Positions 1 to 10,284 of a stretch of DNA of 64,000 bases are shown piece after piece. Both the position numbers and the translations under genes were made by a program. Source of the stretch: Ilyonectria destructans. Its lineage: Eukaryota > Ascomycota > Sordariomycetes > Hypocreales > Nectriaceae. The first letter of the stretch is position 1. Every line of letters begins with the position of its first letter. The stretch lies in assembly GCA_020740775.1 (NCBI GenBank), contig JAHEWK010000024.1, positions 1 through 64,000 of the forward strand, in the 5' to 3' direction. Under the pieces are notes generated by a model. That model was given only the letters and a program-made list of their open reading frames with translations, had not been told where the DNA came from and searched no databases.

Positions 1-432
1 CTTTGCTGCCGACTCCTCCGTGCATCGACCCCGCCTCCGGTTATTAACCCAATCGTCCTCCACCCGAAAATGCTTCTGTATGATGAGCCGTGACTGCCGG
101 GCCATGTATTGGGATTGATTGCATGCTATATGGAATTGATGCGGTTGTCGGGGGCGGTACCGACCATATGTGTGATTCTGCCTGGTTTCAGATGCTATCT
201 GGTAGAAAAAAAAAAAGAGAACTAATTTATTCTAGTAGATAGGGAGAAGTTGAAAGATTACTGTCTATTTTAATAAATACAGTCGCTTATACATTAGCTC
301 TAGCAGTTATAGCGATGTAATAGACACTACCCTAGAGCATTCCCAACTCTCTATATATAATAATCTCTGCCCCTACAATTAATCCTCACTAAGTAATATA
401 GGTAATTATTCTTTAATTGTTATACCATCTAT
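1..432. other. 3' flank of the leftmost helicase gene, no gene seen
   Basis: The right half is AT-rich, with an A-run near 205-217. It lies just past the stop codon of the helicase fragment, which is transcribed leftwards, so it probably holds that gene's 3' UTR and terminator. No open frame, RNA gene or repeat could be supported here. Confidence 0.4.
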
Positions 433-1516
433 TTATTCAAACTCGGCTAGTAGAATTGCTGCTACGCAAATTGCCTGAACGCATGGCGTGCCGCCTAAAA
501 TTGCCGATTCGCCAAGCCACCGCATATAATCTTCGATGTTGCGGAATGACCGCGGAGAGTGCTTCTTTATAAGCGCTCTCGGCCCGGATCGATAGAAAGC
601 ACCGTAGCATAGCGGTACAATCATATCCCGGAACCGACACTCCGTCTTCTTCTCTTCCTCGCCACCATCCTCCATCTCTGGGTCTGCCCTACGGCAGATC
701 GTCTGTGGTAGGTAACACATAAAGCATGCCGTAAAATCTGCCATCCACGGCTTACCCTCCTTCTTGCATAACCGCATGACCCTCGCCTTAGCATTGATCC
801 ATGGCCAACGCCGGCTGCACGTTGTCGCGCTATGATCGAATGGCCTTCCGCCTTCCACGCGACAAAGTAGGCAACAACCGCGCATCGTTTCCAGGTCCGC
901 CTCAAATCGGCTTAGTATATCATCATGTACCATGGTCTGGCGAAGCACCTCGTCAGGGCCAGTGTATTCCATGTCTCTCTTCATTGCCTCCTCCCCGCTA
1001 CCGCCGCTGCCCTTCAGGAGTTTGCCATCACATGAGACTGTTGTATCTGGTGCTGGTAGGCGCAACTCAAGACTGCTCGGCCGCGGTTCCGTGTGGTGTT
1101 TGGGGCACACATCGCATAGCTCGTCTTCGCCTTCCATACACCACCTCCAGTCCGATCTCTTGTCTAGGAACTGGCTCATGACCGCCCGAGAGCAGTGCTG
1201 TTGTGTTAGGTACAGCTGCATTGACTCTTCATCTAAATCCACGGGCTGTCGACCACCCGCGTACGGTTGCCATGCAGCACTTAATAGGACGACCGACTCT
1301 GCCCGCTCGCCATCCCGGCCTGCCCGGCCCGACTCCTGCGAGAAGTCCGTCATGCGGCGTGGCGCGCCGGCGTGAACCACCCACCGCACGTACGGATAGT
1401 CGAAGCCAATACCAAGTGCGGACGTCGCTACGATCACCGGTAAACCCGTCGGCCCCAGCCACTGCTTGATAGCCGCCTCCTTGTCCTCCTCGCTCATGCT
1501 TTCATGGTCCCCTGTA
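433..1516 (-). pseudogene. C-terminal part of a RecQ-type telomere-linked helicase, severed by a retrotransposon
   Basis: This stretch encodes the second RecA-like lobe of a superfamily 2 RecQ-type DNA helicase. Visible are motif V (SALGIGFDYP) and motif VI (QESGRAGRDGE), followed by three cysteine clusters typical of telomere-linked helicase tails: CMEGEDELCDVC, GCCLLCRVEGG and CFMCYLPQTIC. The frame begins inside the LTR at 1517, so its first ~38 codons are retrotransposon sequence, not helicase. Removing the element and one copy of the 5-bp duplication CTGTA makes this part run in frame into the helicase lobe ending at 7131, so both are halves of one gene. RecQ family helicases unwind DNA 3'-5'. 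The chromosome-end role is inferred from the family and the nearby telomere repeats. Confidence 0.9.
1512..1516. repeat. Target-site duplication CTGTA, left copy
   Basis: Five bases, CTGTA, directly precede the 5' LTR and are repeated at 7131-7135 directly after the 3' LTR. A 5-bp duplication is normal for Ty3/gypsy integrases. Confidence 0.95.
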
Positions 1517-1732
1517 TGTAACGGGTCAGGCCCACTTGGCTGGCGGCTCTGCCGCCAAGCCCGAATTCTTCTCCACAGCGCCATCGAGTTGATTCTCGAA
1601 TCTTCTATATTAAAGAAGATATAACGCGTCTTCACGCACCCAGTTTGTATTTAGATTCTTTCCTTTCTTCATCTTGAAAGTAAACAGCATAGGGACTAGT
1701 TAGTTGAATCAACTCACTAGAGGCCTTTCACA
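1517..1732 (+). repeat. 5' LTR of the chromovirus
   Basis: The 216-bp repeat starts TGTAACGGG and ends TTTCACA, with TG...CA termini. By eye it is identical to the 3' LTR (6915-7130) and to the solo LTR (37256-37471). It contains a GC-rich stem (GGCGGC-TCT-GCCGCC) near its start. Confidence 0.96.
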
Positions 1733-1810
1733 TACTTTCAAGATCACTTCAGAAATCTGCTGAAGTCCAGAAGTCAACGACTCATCCCGAGTCCAGAAGT
1801 CAAAAAGTCA

Positions 1811-1859
1811 GCCGAAGCACCCGAAGCACCCAAAGCACCCGAAGCACCCGAAGCACCCG
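1811..1859 (+). repeat. Tandem 9-bp repeat in the retrotransposon leader
   Basis: Five copies of a 9-bp unit close to CCGAAGCAC, one with CCAAAGCAC, lie between the 5' LTR and the gag start codon. The function is unknown. It could be slippage-generated leader sequence or part of the RNA packaging region. Confidence 0.7.
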
Positions 1860-1905
1860 GAGTTAAGAAGTTAGAAGCACCAGAAGCCACAAGCGAAGAA
1901 GAATA

Positions 1906-3225
1906 ATGGACCACTCAGACGGCATGACTCAGGGGGAAACCACTAGCCAGTCGGCTAGCGTACTCGAGCAACTCTTGAGCGAAGTCAGGCTTATGCGGTC
2001 CGAGAATATGGCCCTAAGAGAGGCAAATGAGGAAACGAAATTGAAGCTGTTAGCACTGGAAACGTCCATCCAGTCTATACAGCCCACACCAGCGCCCACG
2101 CTGGCGCCAGAAGACAATAAGACAACCGCTGTTCCTGTCACTCCCAACACTACTACCAACCCTTCTATCACCGCCGATCCCGCCAATACGGTTATCACTT
2201 ACAGTCCTCACCCGACCAAGCGCCCCAAGCTGCGAGATGTCCCGAAGTACAGTGGTGACAAGTCCCAGTGGCGTAGCTGGAAGTTGGAGACCGAAGGGAA
2301 GCTACGAGTCGACGGCGAAGCCCTCGGAGACGCAGAGGGCCACTTTATGTATGTCTTTATGAGCCTGGAAGGCAAGGCTAAAGACAATGTGACCACCTTT
2401 GTGGAGATGCAAATTGAGAAGAGGACGTTTAATGTGGCTGAACTGCTCAACCGCCTTGAACTGTTGTACGGAGAGAAGGATCGTAAACAGAGAGCTACTC
2501 GCAACCTGCACTCGATTAAGCAAGGAGAAAACGAACCCTTTACTTCGTTCTACCCTCGTTTCGAGAAAGAGATCGCCAACGCCAATGCCGAATATTGGCC
2601 AGATGACAGCAAGATTTCTTACCTCCAGGAGGCACTAAACGACAGAATGAAGGCCGCTCTTATAGGCTCTGATTCCGTCGCGATTAGCACCTACGTTGGG
2701 CTGGCAAAGAGGTGCGACTCGCTTAGCAGCCAGATGGAACTGTTAGGCCAGTGGAAGAAACCTCGCGGCAACACGAGGGGCTTGGACAACCACGGTAGTC
2801 AGAGCAGCCAGAGATCTCAGCAACAGCATGTCCAGCAGGCTGAGGTCAGAAGAGAGGACATGATGGAATGGGAGCCAACCCCACAAGCATCCACTCAAGT
2901 AAACGCTGGGCGCACCCGCGGCGGCAAGAACACGAATGGCTACCAGTCCAGGCGACCAGAGGATCAGGCTTTGCTCGGTAAGCGTGCCAAGTGGGTCGAT
3001 CAGGATGAAATGGATGCACGCTACCGCGAAGGACGTTGTCTCCGTTGCGGAAGAGATAACTGCAGAATCGAACGCTGTCCATTAGCCGCACCTATTCGGC
3101 CCGGGAGCGTAACCAGACGCACTCAAGTCAACGCCGCAGCCCCCTCGCGCCCCTCGGTTACCAACGCCGCGATCGTTGAAGAAGGCGAAGATGCCACTCT
3201 CCAGAGCGACGGAGATTCAGACTAG
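1906..3225 (+). CDS. Gag of the Ty3/gypsy element
   Basis: A 439-residue Gag-like protein. The N-terminus has a heptad-rich segment (about residues 10-60), followed by a Pro/Thr linker and a retrotransposon gag core (WRSWKLE...; FTSFYPRFEKE) at about 115-270. A cysteine knuckle near residue 385 reads CLRCGRDNCRIERC. It has four cysteines rather than the usual CCHC, which is an odd variant. The frame ends at a UAG (3223-3225), and the pol product continues in the same frame straight after it, so stop read-through could make Gag-Pol. Gag would form the cytoplasmic virus-like particle. Confidence 0.88.
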   Translation: MDHSDGMTQGETTSQSASVLEQLLSEVRLMRSENMALREANEETKLKLLALETSIQSIQPTPAPTLAPEDNKTTAVPVTPNTTTNPSITADPANTVITYSPHPTKRPKLRDVPKYSGDKSQWRSWKLETEGKLRVDGEALGDAEGHFMYVFMSLEGKAKDNVTTFVEMQIEKRTFNVAELLNRLELLYGEKDRKQRATRNLHSIKQGENEPFTSFYPRFEKEIANANAEYWPDDSKISYLQEALNDRMKAALIGSDSVAISTYVGLAKRCDSLSSQMELLGQWKKPRGNTRGLDNHGSQSSQRSQQQHVQQAEVRREDMMEWEPTPQASTQVNAGRTRGGKNTNGYQSRRPEDQALLGKRAKWVDQDEMDARYREGRCLRCGRDNCRIERCPLAAPIRPGSVTRRTQVNAAAPSRPSVTNAAIVEEGEDATLQSDGDSD

Positions 3226-5268
3226 GAACACGCGGCGGCTGTGAGAGAATGGGAGACAACCGGTAAAAAGAGAATGGATGGAGATCCATTCATAGCAGAC
3301 GTTAGGGTGAATGGAACGGACTTCGTACCATCCCTCGTCGACTATGGTTGCCTCTGCTACGGCGCGGTTAGCAAACGGACCTTCCAATCTCTTCAGCTGC
3401 CACATATACCTGTTCAACCTCGCATCCTCGAGAATGCAGCAGGAGACGGCAAGGAGGTTAAGATCGACAAGATCACTTACTTATCGATCGACCTAGACGG
3501 ACACCAACAGCGCCGTGTATTTATGTACGTCATTGACGACCTTAACTGGGATATGATTCTAGGCAAACGATGGATGGAAGATCAAGATGTTCACATTCAT
3601 GCGAAGGAAGGATACTTGGAGATCGGAACCAGTGGAGCTCAAGTACAAGACCGACAACGCTATCGGCCCCCTCGACTAGAGGTCTCGAAGGTGATGGCCG
3701 CTGCCTTTCTAGGCGACGTGCGCCGCAACAGACGTACAGGCGGCGTTGGAGTTTATGCCGTCACGATGGCGGACATCGACAAAGCCTTGAGACCGAAACC
3801 AAAGATCGACCCAGTGGAGAAGTTGCCACCACACTACCACAAGTGGTTACAAGCCTTCTCTCGACAACTGGCCAACCAGTTACCTCCCCACAGGCCAGGC
3901 GTTGACCTGAAGATCGAAGTCCTACGAGACGAACACGGCCGCGAGAAACCCCTACCCTGGGGTCCGCTTTATGGCATGTCTCGCGAAGAGCTATTGGTAC
4001 TGCGGAAGACACTTACAGAGCTTCTCGACAAGGAGTTTATCAGAGTTAGCAGTTCACCCGCGGCGGCACCGGTTCTCATGGTGAAAAAGCCTGGTGGAGG
4101 CGTTCGCTTTTGTGTGGATTACCGAGGACTGAACAACATCACCAAGAAGGACCGCTATCCGCTGCCCTTACTCAACGAAACGCTACGCACTGTGGCAAAG
4201 GCAAAGTGGTTCACGAAGCTAGATGTTATAGCAGCATTCCACAAGATCAGGGTCGCCCCCGGAGACGAAGAAAAGACGGCCTTCAGAACACGCTACGGAT
4301 CTTTTGAATGGCTGGTAGTCCCATTTGGACTGACAGGTGCACCCGCAGCCTTTCAACGGTATATCAACAGCGTGCTCCAAGACTACCTAGACGATTTCGT
4401 GTCAGCATACATCGACGACGTGTTGATCTTCTCTTCTGGAAGCATTCAAGACCACCGCGACAAAGTCGGCAGGGTCCTCCAACGCCTAATGGATGCTGGG
4501 CTACAGCTAGACATCAGCAAGAGCGAATTCGAAGTCAAGACGGTGAAATATCTCGGGTTCATTATCGAGGCGGAGAACGGGATCCGAGTCGATCCTGAGA
4601 AGGTCAAGGCTGTCAAGGAATGGACTACGCCAACGAACGTAAAAGCCGTTAGAGCCTTTATCGGTTTCGCGAACTTCTATAGGATTTTCATGCCTGAGTT
4701 CTCAGAGATAGCAGAGCCGCTGATACGGCTAACGAAAAAGGACGTACCCTTCCGTTGGGACGACCTATGCGAAGAAGCCTTTGAGAAGCTTAAGGACCTG
4801 TTGATCACGGCCCCTATTCTAGCTCATTTCCACCCGGAGAGAGAGACTATCGTGGAGGCAGATTCTTCAGGATTTGTCACTGGGGGTGTCCTCTCCCAGC
4901 GAGACGACGAAGACGGACTATTACGGCCTGTCGCCTATTTCTCGAAGAAACACTCGCCAGCAGAGGTCAACTACGCTATTCACGACAAGGAACTGCTTGC
5001 TATTGTAAGGTGTCTGGAGCAATGGGAACCAGAGCTGCGAGCTGTGAAGAATTTCAGGATCCTCACGGACCATCAGAATCTGAAATACTTCTATTCGGAG
5101 AGAAGATTAACGGAAAGACAAGTACGATGGTCGGAGTTCTTATCCAGGTTCCATTTCACACTCGAATGGAGACCCGGAAAGAAGGCTGGACTGCCAGACG
5201 CGCTCTCTCGACGAGACCAAGATATGCCAGCCGACTACTCGGACGAGCGGCTCAAGCACGCATTATGA
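3226..5268 (+). CDS. Pol: protease, reverse transcriptase and RNase H
   Basis: This frame is open directly after the gag UAG with no frame change; the first usable GTG is at 3241. A degenerate aspartic-protease signature (VDYGC, where DSGA/DTGA is usual) lies near the N-terminus. The reverse transcriptase follows, with conserved segments MVKKPGGGVRFCVDYRGLN, FTKLDVIAAFHKIR, VPFGLTGAPAAFQRYIN and catalytic YIDD. The RNase H domain (VEADSSGFVTGGVLSQ ... LTDHQNLKYF) ends the frame. The stop TGA overlaps the ATG of the integrase frame (ATGA at 5265-5268) in the -1 frame. Either this is a -1 recoding site or an indel has split a former single pol frame. The YIDD core looks intact, but the protease motif is unusual. 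Confidence 0.92.
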   Translation, partial: EHAAAVREWETTGKKRMDGDPFIADVRVNGTDFVPSLVDYGCLCYGAVSKRTFQSLQLPHIPVQPRILENAAGDGKEVKIDKITYLSIDLDGHQQRRVFMYVIDDLNWDMILGKRWMEDQDVHIHAKEGYLEIGTSGAQVQDRQRYRPPRLEVSKVMAAAFLGDVRRNRRTGGVGVYAVTMADIDKALRPKPKIDPVEKLPPHYHKWLQAFSRQLANQLPPHRPGVDLKIEVLRDEHGREKPLPWGPLYGMSREELLVLRKTLTELLDKEFIRVSSSPAAAPVLMVKKPGGGVRFCVDYRGLNNITKKDRYPLPLLNETLRTVAKAKWFTKLDVIAAFHKIRVAPGDEEKTAFRTRYGSFEWLVVPFGLTGAPAAFQRYINSVLQDYLDDFVSAYIDDVLIFSSGSIQDHRDKVGRVLQRLMDAGLQLDISKSEFEVKTVKYLGFIIEAENGIRVDPEKVKAVKEWTTPTNVKAVRAFIGFANFYRIFMPEFSEIAEPLIRLTKKDVPFRWDDLCEEAFEKLKDLLITAPILAHFHPERETIVEADSSGFVTGGVLSQRDDEDGLLRPVAYFSKKHSPAEVNYAIHDKELLAIVRCLEQWEPELRAVKNFRILTDHQNLKYFYSERRLTERQVRWSEFLSRFHFTLEWRPGKKAGLPDALSRRDQDMPADYSDERLKHAL

Positions 5269-6914
5269 GGCTCTTTCAGGACGACCATCTTAGAAGGGTA
5301 CGCATCTCGACAGTTTCCACCAACACTGAGGGCGCCCTGGAGTTTGATTTCGAAAAGGATATCAGGCTATTCGAGGACCAGGAATTGCAGCAACTTTGGG
5401 ACGCCGCACGCCGAGAGGACAAGCTCTACCAGGAACTCACGAAGCTAGTAGCGAATGGAGAGAAGAACTTACCGACACAGTTGCAAAAGGAGAAGGTTGT
5501 GAGTATCTCAGAATGCTCACTGGATGACAAAGGTCTCCTATGCTTCCGGAATCGTGTCTGGATACCCAACTCTGAGCCGCTGCGCACGAAGATTATTCAA
5601 GCAACACACGACTCCCACATTACCGGGCACCCGGGGAGAGACCTTACGTACTCTATTCTGTCGAGACGCTTCTTTTGGCCGGGCGCAGCTAGCGAAGTAC
5701 GCCAATTCGTGCGTAACTGTGAGGTCTGCGGAAGGAACACCATTTGGAGAGACACGAAGAGAGGGCTCCTGAAGCCATTACCCATTCCGCAACGAATATG
5801 GAGCGAGGTCACTATCGACTTCATTACGGACCTCCCACCATCGGGACGGGATGGCGCGACGAACTGCATGGTAGTCACAGACCGGCTTACCAAAGGCGTC
5901 GAACTCGAAGGCATGAGCGATATCTCCTCGGAAGCGGTTGCTAAGAGACTCTTCGAACGGCACTACCCGGTCCATGGTATTCCAACAGCCATAACCAGTG
6001 ACCGTGGGCCCCAGTTTGTCAGCGACATGTGGAAGCACTTCTGCAAACTGCTGCAGATCGAGCAGCGGCTATCGACGGCGTACCACCCACAGACGGATGG
6101 AGCGACGGAGCGAATGAACCAAGAGGTTGAGAAGATCCTACGAATATGGACAAACTATCTCCAAGAGAATTAGCTAGACCTGCTACCAATAGCCATGGCA
6201 ACAATCAACGAGAGGGACGCGGCCTCTACCGGCCTAAGCCCGTTCTTCTTCATGCACGGCTACCACAACGAGCCAATTCAGCTAGTCGAGGATCGAAGAG
6301 CAGAAGATGCGAGGGAGGGCGAGGTTATGGCAGAAGACTTCATCCAGAGACTTCAGGACGCCACAGAGTTTGCGCAAGCTGCAATAGCTATGGCCCAAGA
6401 GATACAGCAAGCCCAAGCCAACAGGCACAGAACTGCCTCGCCCCGCTACAAGCCTGGAGACTGGGTATACCTTAATCTGAAGAACGTCAAGACGTCACGG
6501 CCTTGTAAGAAGCTGGACTGGCTACATGCAAAATACCAAGTGGTCGAGGAGATTAACCCACACGCCTACAAGTTAGACGTGCCCGGACGCATACACCCAG
6601 TATTCCATGTGGATTTGCTCCGGCCCGTCCCTGACGACCCGCTACCATCACAGCAGGTCGATCACGAGAGCGCCCCACCAGTGCTGGTGGACGGTCAAGA
6701 GATGTACCTCGTTGAACGCATCCTCGATGAAAAGAAGGAAGGCACGCACAAGAAGGTGCTCGTGAAGTGGGTGGACTATTCGAGACCCACGTGGGAGCAT
6801 CTCAGTGCTGTACGGCATACGGATGCATGGAAACAATGGACAAAGCGGAAGAAGAAGAGAGTCAACTTCGAAAATCATCGTGAGATACACGCCAACTCTG
6901 GAGGAGGGGGGTAA
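5265..6914 (+). pseudogene. Integrase with C-terminal chromodomain, one in-frame UAG
   Basis: The zinc-binding HHCC region (HDSHITGHPGRDL ... CEVCGRN) is followed by the DDE catalytic core: TIDFITDLPP, then SDRGPQF, then TERMNQE. At 6171-6173 a TAG interrupts the frame where this family usually has tryptophan (motif ...NxLQE.W...LLP), consistent with TGG to TAG. The same frame then runs on to 6914, through a GPY-type region (YKPGDWVYLNLK) and a chromodomain (YLVERILDEKKEG ... VKWVDYSRPTWE). Chromodomain integrases tether integration to modified chromatin, which could fit landing in subtelomeric helicase genes. Loss of full-length integrase is likely unless the UAG is read through. Confidence 0.9.
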
Positions 6915-7130
6915 TGTAACGGGTCAGGCCCACTTGGCTGGCGGCTCTGCCGCCAAGCCCGAATTCTTCTCCACAGCGCCATCGAGTTGATTCTCGAATC
7001 TTCTATATTAAAGAAGATATAACGCGTCTTCACGCACCCAGTTTGTATTTAGATTCTTTCCTTTCTTCATCTTGAAAGTAAACAGCATAGGGACTAGTTA
7101 GTTGAATCAACTCACTAGAGGCCTTTCACA
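6915..7130 (+). repeat. 3' LTR of the chromovirus
   Basis: A 216-bp copy identical by eye to the 5' LTR, preceded by the purine tract and followed by target duplication CTGTA (7131-7135). Its antisense strand supplies the false C-terminal residue and stop of the upstream helicase fragment. Confidence 0.96.
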
Positions 7131-10100
7131 CTGTATACGTCGGACAGTCCAGCTCGTCCGCCAGCTCGTACATAAGTTCGAGCGTCTGACAGTACACAAT
7201 TATCCTAGCTTTTTCGCCGTCAGCCAGTGCGCCACCGTCCTTGTTGTTTTTGCCCATCAGTGCCACGAGCGAGCGGACCAGCTCGGCCGCCCTCTTACAC
7301 AGGCCGCCTGGGCCCTTGAAGCGCCGTACACCATACCGGATATTCGCTCGATTCGTCGATTCCCGGACTATGTGCGGCCGCACTAGTAGGTTACGATGCA
7401 CGAATATCTCCTCAAAGACTGGCGGTAGTGTCGCTGTTAGCCAAACAGTCTGTGTCCGAACCTGACGCACGAACGAACCGAGCCGCATCATGCTCTTACG
7501 GTACGTCGCAGTGATGGTGAGATGGCACTCATCGACTATGATCCGATCCAGCTGTTGCCGGGACTCGAGTCGGTAAGCATACTCGAGGAAACTCGTCGTA
7601 CATGCGGCCTCGGCTGAGACGAGAACCAGGTGTGCCGACTTCGTCGACTGGCCCGGGGCCCACAACATGGTCTTGAGTCCGACCTTGTCTAGCCGCTCGA
7701 GCATGTTGCCTCTAAGTGCCACCGCCGGCAGCACCATGACCGTCGTCCCGGCCCCCTTGAGCGCGGCTGCGGCCATCGCAATCAGTGTCTTGCCGGAACC
7801 TGTAGCCAGCACGACCACAACCTGCTCCGCCGCGTCTGGGCCCATGGTCGCCAGCATGGCATCTCGCTGTCCTGGGCGCCGAAGTCGTAGGTCAGGATTG
7901 TTATAGAGCGCACGGGCTATCGCCTCCAGGCCGTCTGCGTTTTGCGATGGTCTCGTGCGTAACCGTGTCTTCTTGCAAGCGCGCAGCACCCCCGTTGCCT
8001 CTGATTCCTCCGCGACGATCGACCGCGGACGCTTCCCGCCATTGCTGGCTATCTCCTGCGTCAGGAGTTCCTCGACTTGAAATAGTGTTCGCCAACTCAG
8101 CGACGCCCGGTACGCGCGGTGCAGCGGCGTGCTCATCACCAGCGTCGTCGAGCCCGCGTATGCGTGGTTGAACGTTCGGAACGAATGATTGCTCGCCACT
8201 GCCAGGTCGGCCATCGGCTCCTCCTCCTCTACTACCTCCGGTGCCGCGATGTCCTCCATGTTGAAATTGGCCCGCTCCTTGGGTGTGAACTTCTCCTTTG
8301 TAATAGATGCTGCCACCTGCCGCCACCATGCCACCTTGAACTTGGGCACCTGGGCGCGCCCGCACGCCTGGCTCATGCACTTCGAAACCAGTTCATCCCG
8401 CCAGACCTCGCCATCCAGCGTCGACCACAGGTACGGCGACAAGAGTGCCCCAGGCTTGACCTGGCGTAAGAACGTCTGCCGTAGCGGCTGCACTATCGCC
8501 AGGAATGTCAACAAGAGGTCCGCGATTGGTGGTGGCATGAAACGGATGTTGTCCGTCTCCTTGCCAGTCTGCTCCTGGCTTTTATGGTACCGGACATATA
8601 CCATGACCATCTTCTCCCATAGTAGTATGCTGCGGCGCCGGCCCCTGTTGGCGTACGTTATGGAAAGTAGCTCCGGTGCTCTCAACGGAGGTGCTGGCGA
8701 AACGTGCCCCAGTGGGATCATCGACTTGAGAAACTCTTGTACGTGTGTTTCATACACAGCCATCGCCTGTCGACATAATACTCTCTTCCCCACGCAGCTA
8801 CCGCCTGTGTCGTCTTGCTCATCCCTCACGAAGACCTGGCGCAACTCCGCTCTCTGCTCGATCTGCCGGAGCAGGGCATTGTGTGTGCCGCGAAGCAGCT
8901 CTGTGTTTCTCTCATCCGTCAGCCATGATCCGCCATAGTCTTCAGCATCCAGATCGTCGTGCATCCGCCATGCCTCGATTGGTACGATGCTATTCGCCCC
9001 GAATAACAGATCATCGTAGAGTATCGCACGAGCCCGCTTGTATTCTGACACAAGCAGTTGCGATATATGCTTCATGTGCAGCTTCGTCCCCAGATAGTCA
9101 ATCTCCTGGCCATCTAGTGACCAACGCGCTTGGTTCCTGGCGATGACCGACTTCGCTACCGCCGAGAGGTAGAGCCGCCACTGTAGGATATGGCCGAATA
9201 CCGTCTCCTCCTTCTGGTGCATAAACTTTTTACAGAGCCTCTCTACCAGAGCAGGAATCTGGTCCTCGTTTTCCCTCTCATAGAAGCACGCTGCTTCGAA
9301 CAGTATCAGCTGCGCTGTCCACACCAGTGCCGATAGACTGCTGTTGTAATTCCCTGGATCGGCCCAGCCACCGAGCTTCTTCCGCCGCCGTGCGGCCTCA
9401 TCCAGCTCATCGTTCCCTGTACCCGCCCTGTTGTTCCTGCCGTCGCCGCCCTTGCTCTTCAGCTTCCTCCGGCTTAGCATGGCACAGAAGCTGATCACCG
9501 GCGACCGGAAGGGCACGCTCCCAACGGAATGGCAAATCAGTGCAACATAGAACCTACGAATCGCACAAGCCAGCCTCGACTCGCTCTCATCACTACCACC
9601 ATCACCACCACCACCACCACCGCCGCCGCCGCCGCTCCCCTCCTCCCTATCCTCGTCTTCCTCTCGTAGTGCGCTGAACATCTCGTCCATCGCCTGCCGC
9701 TGCTTATCGGTTGGTTCGATCACATCCCGCGGCACCACCTGGTCTTCCTCTTCCCGGGTGAAGTGCCCGTCCTCGCGATACACTACCCGGTAATAGTACA
9801 CCAGTAGCTCTTTCATCTTCCTGAAGTACGTCGTAAGCGTCGAAGGGTTCTTGAAGTTGCGAAAAGCTATATCCTTTCCCTTCTTGCCGGCGCCAGAAGC
9901 GAAATCACTCAGCGTCTGCGCGCGCTGGTGCGTCATCTTCCGATCCTGCGACCTATCCGATACTAACATGTAGGCGCTCCTAAATAGGGCCTCTGCCGCG
10001 GCCAATATGCGCCTGATGTCGTTTCCGTTTTCGCCATCGTTGCCGTCAGCATCCTCATCATCGTCATAACGGTGGTTTCCATCGCCAGGCTCACCACCAC

Positions 10101-10284
10101 CTAATGATAGTACATCTTTCTTCGCGGGTAGCTCGAAGGATGACTTGATCTCGGCGTCTCGGAGCCCCCGTAGGTGCGCTGGAAATCCAGTGTAGACCAG
10201 CCACGGCTCCCGATCTGCCCTGTCCCCGCCAGCATCCTCGACAACCGCTGCCTTATACTCTAGATCGCGTGCTGCCTGCTCCCA
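7131..10284 (-). pseudogene. Tyrosine-recombinase-like module plus first RecQ lobe (B-type, left copy)
   Basis: The N-terminal two thirds resemble a tyrosine recombinase: first-box arginine in LRAPELLSI (codon 8680-8682), lysine in YHKSQ, arginine in WWRQVAASI, and histidine and tyrosine in NHSFRTFNHAYAG (Tyr codon 8158-8160, 9 residues after His). The C-terminal part is helicase lobe 1: Walker A LATGSGKT, DECH box, and motif III WLTATLPP. The frame stops inside the LTR after the duplication. At its 5' end the frame is open only back to a TAG at 10285-10287, while the preceding A-type frame ends at 10260 in another frame; the 25-nt overlap suggests one frameshift in a formerly continuous giant gene. 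Polyglycine and acidic stretches lie near 9590-9670. Confidence 0.85.

Larger units (their letters stand above)
1517..7130 (+). mobile_element. Complete Ty3/gypsy chromovirus (LTR retrotransposon) inside a RecQ helicase gene
   Basis: The element is 5614 bp long, with identical 216-bp LTRs (TGTAACGGG...CCTTTCACA), a 5-bp target duplication, a gag frame, protease-reverse transcriptase-RNase H, integrase and a C-terminal chromodomain. A purine tract (GGAGGAGGGGGG) lies just before the 3' LTR. It sits head-on to the helicase gene it interrupts. LTR identity points to recent insertion. Coding damage includes a UAG between gag and pol, a frame change before integrase and one internal UAG, so self-mobilisation is doubtful. 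An identical solo LTR lies at 37256-37471. Confidence 0.96.

Noticed and set aside
433..1635. Taking the helicase fragment start at 1635 as a real N-terminus
   Set aside because: The first ~38 codons are antisense LTR sequence, which also begins an artefactual frame at 37186-37374 over the solo LTR.
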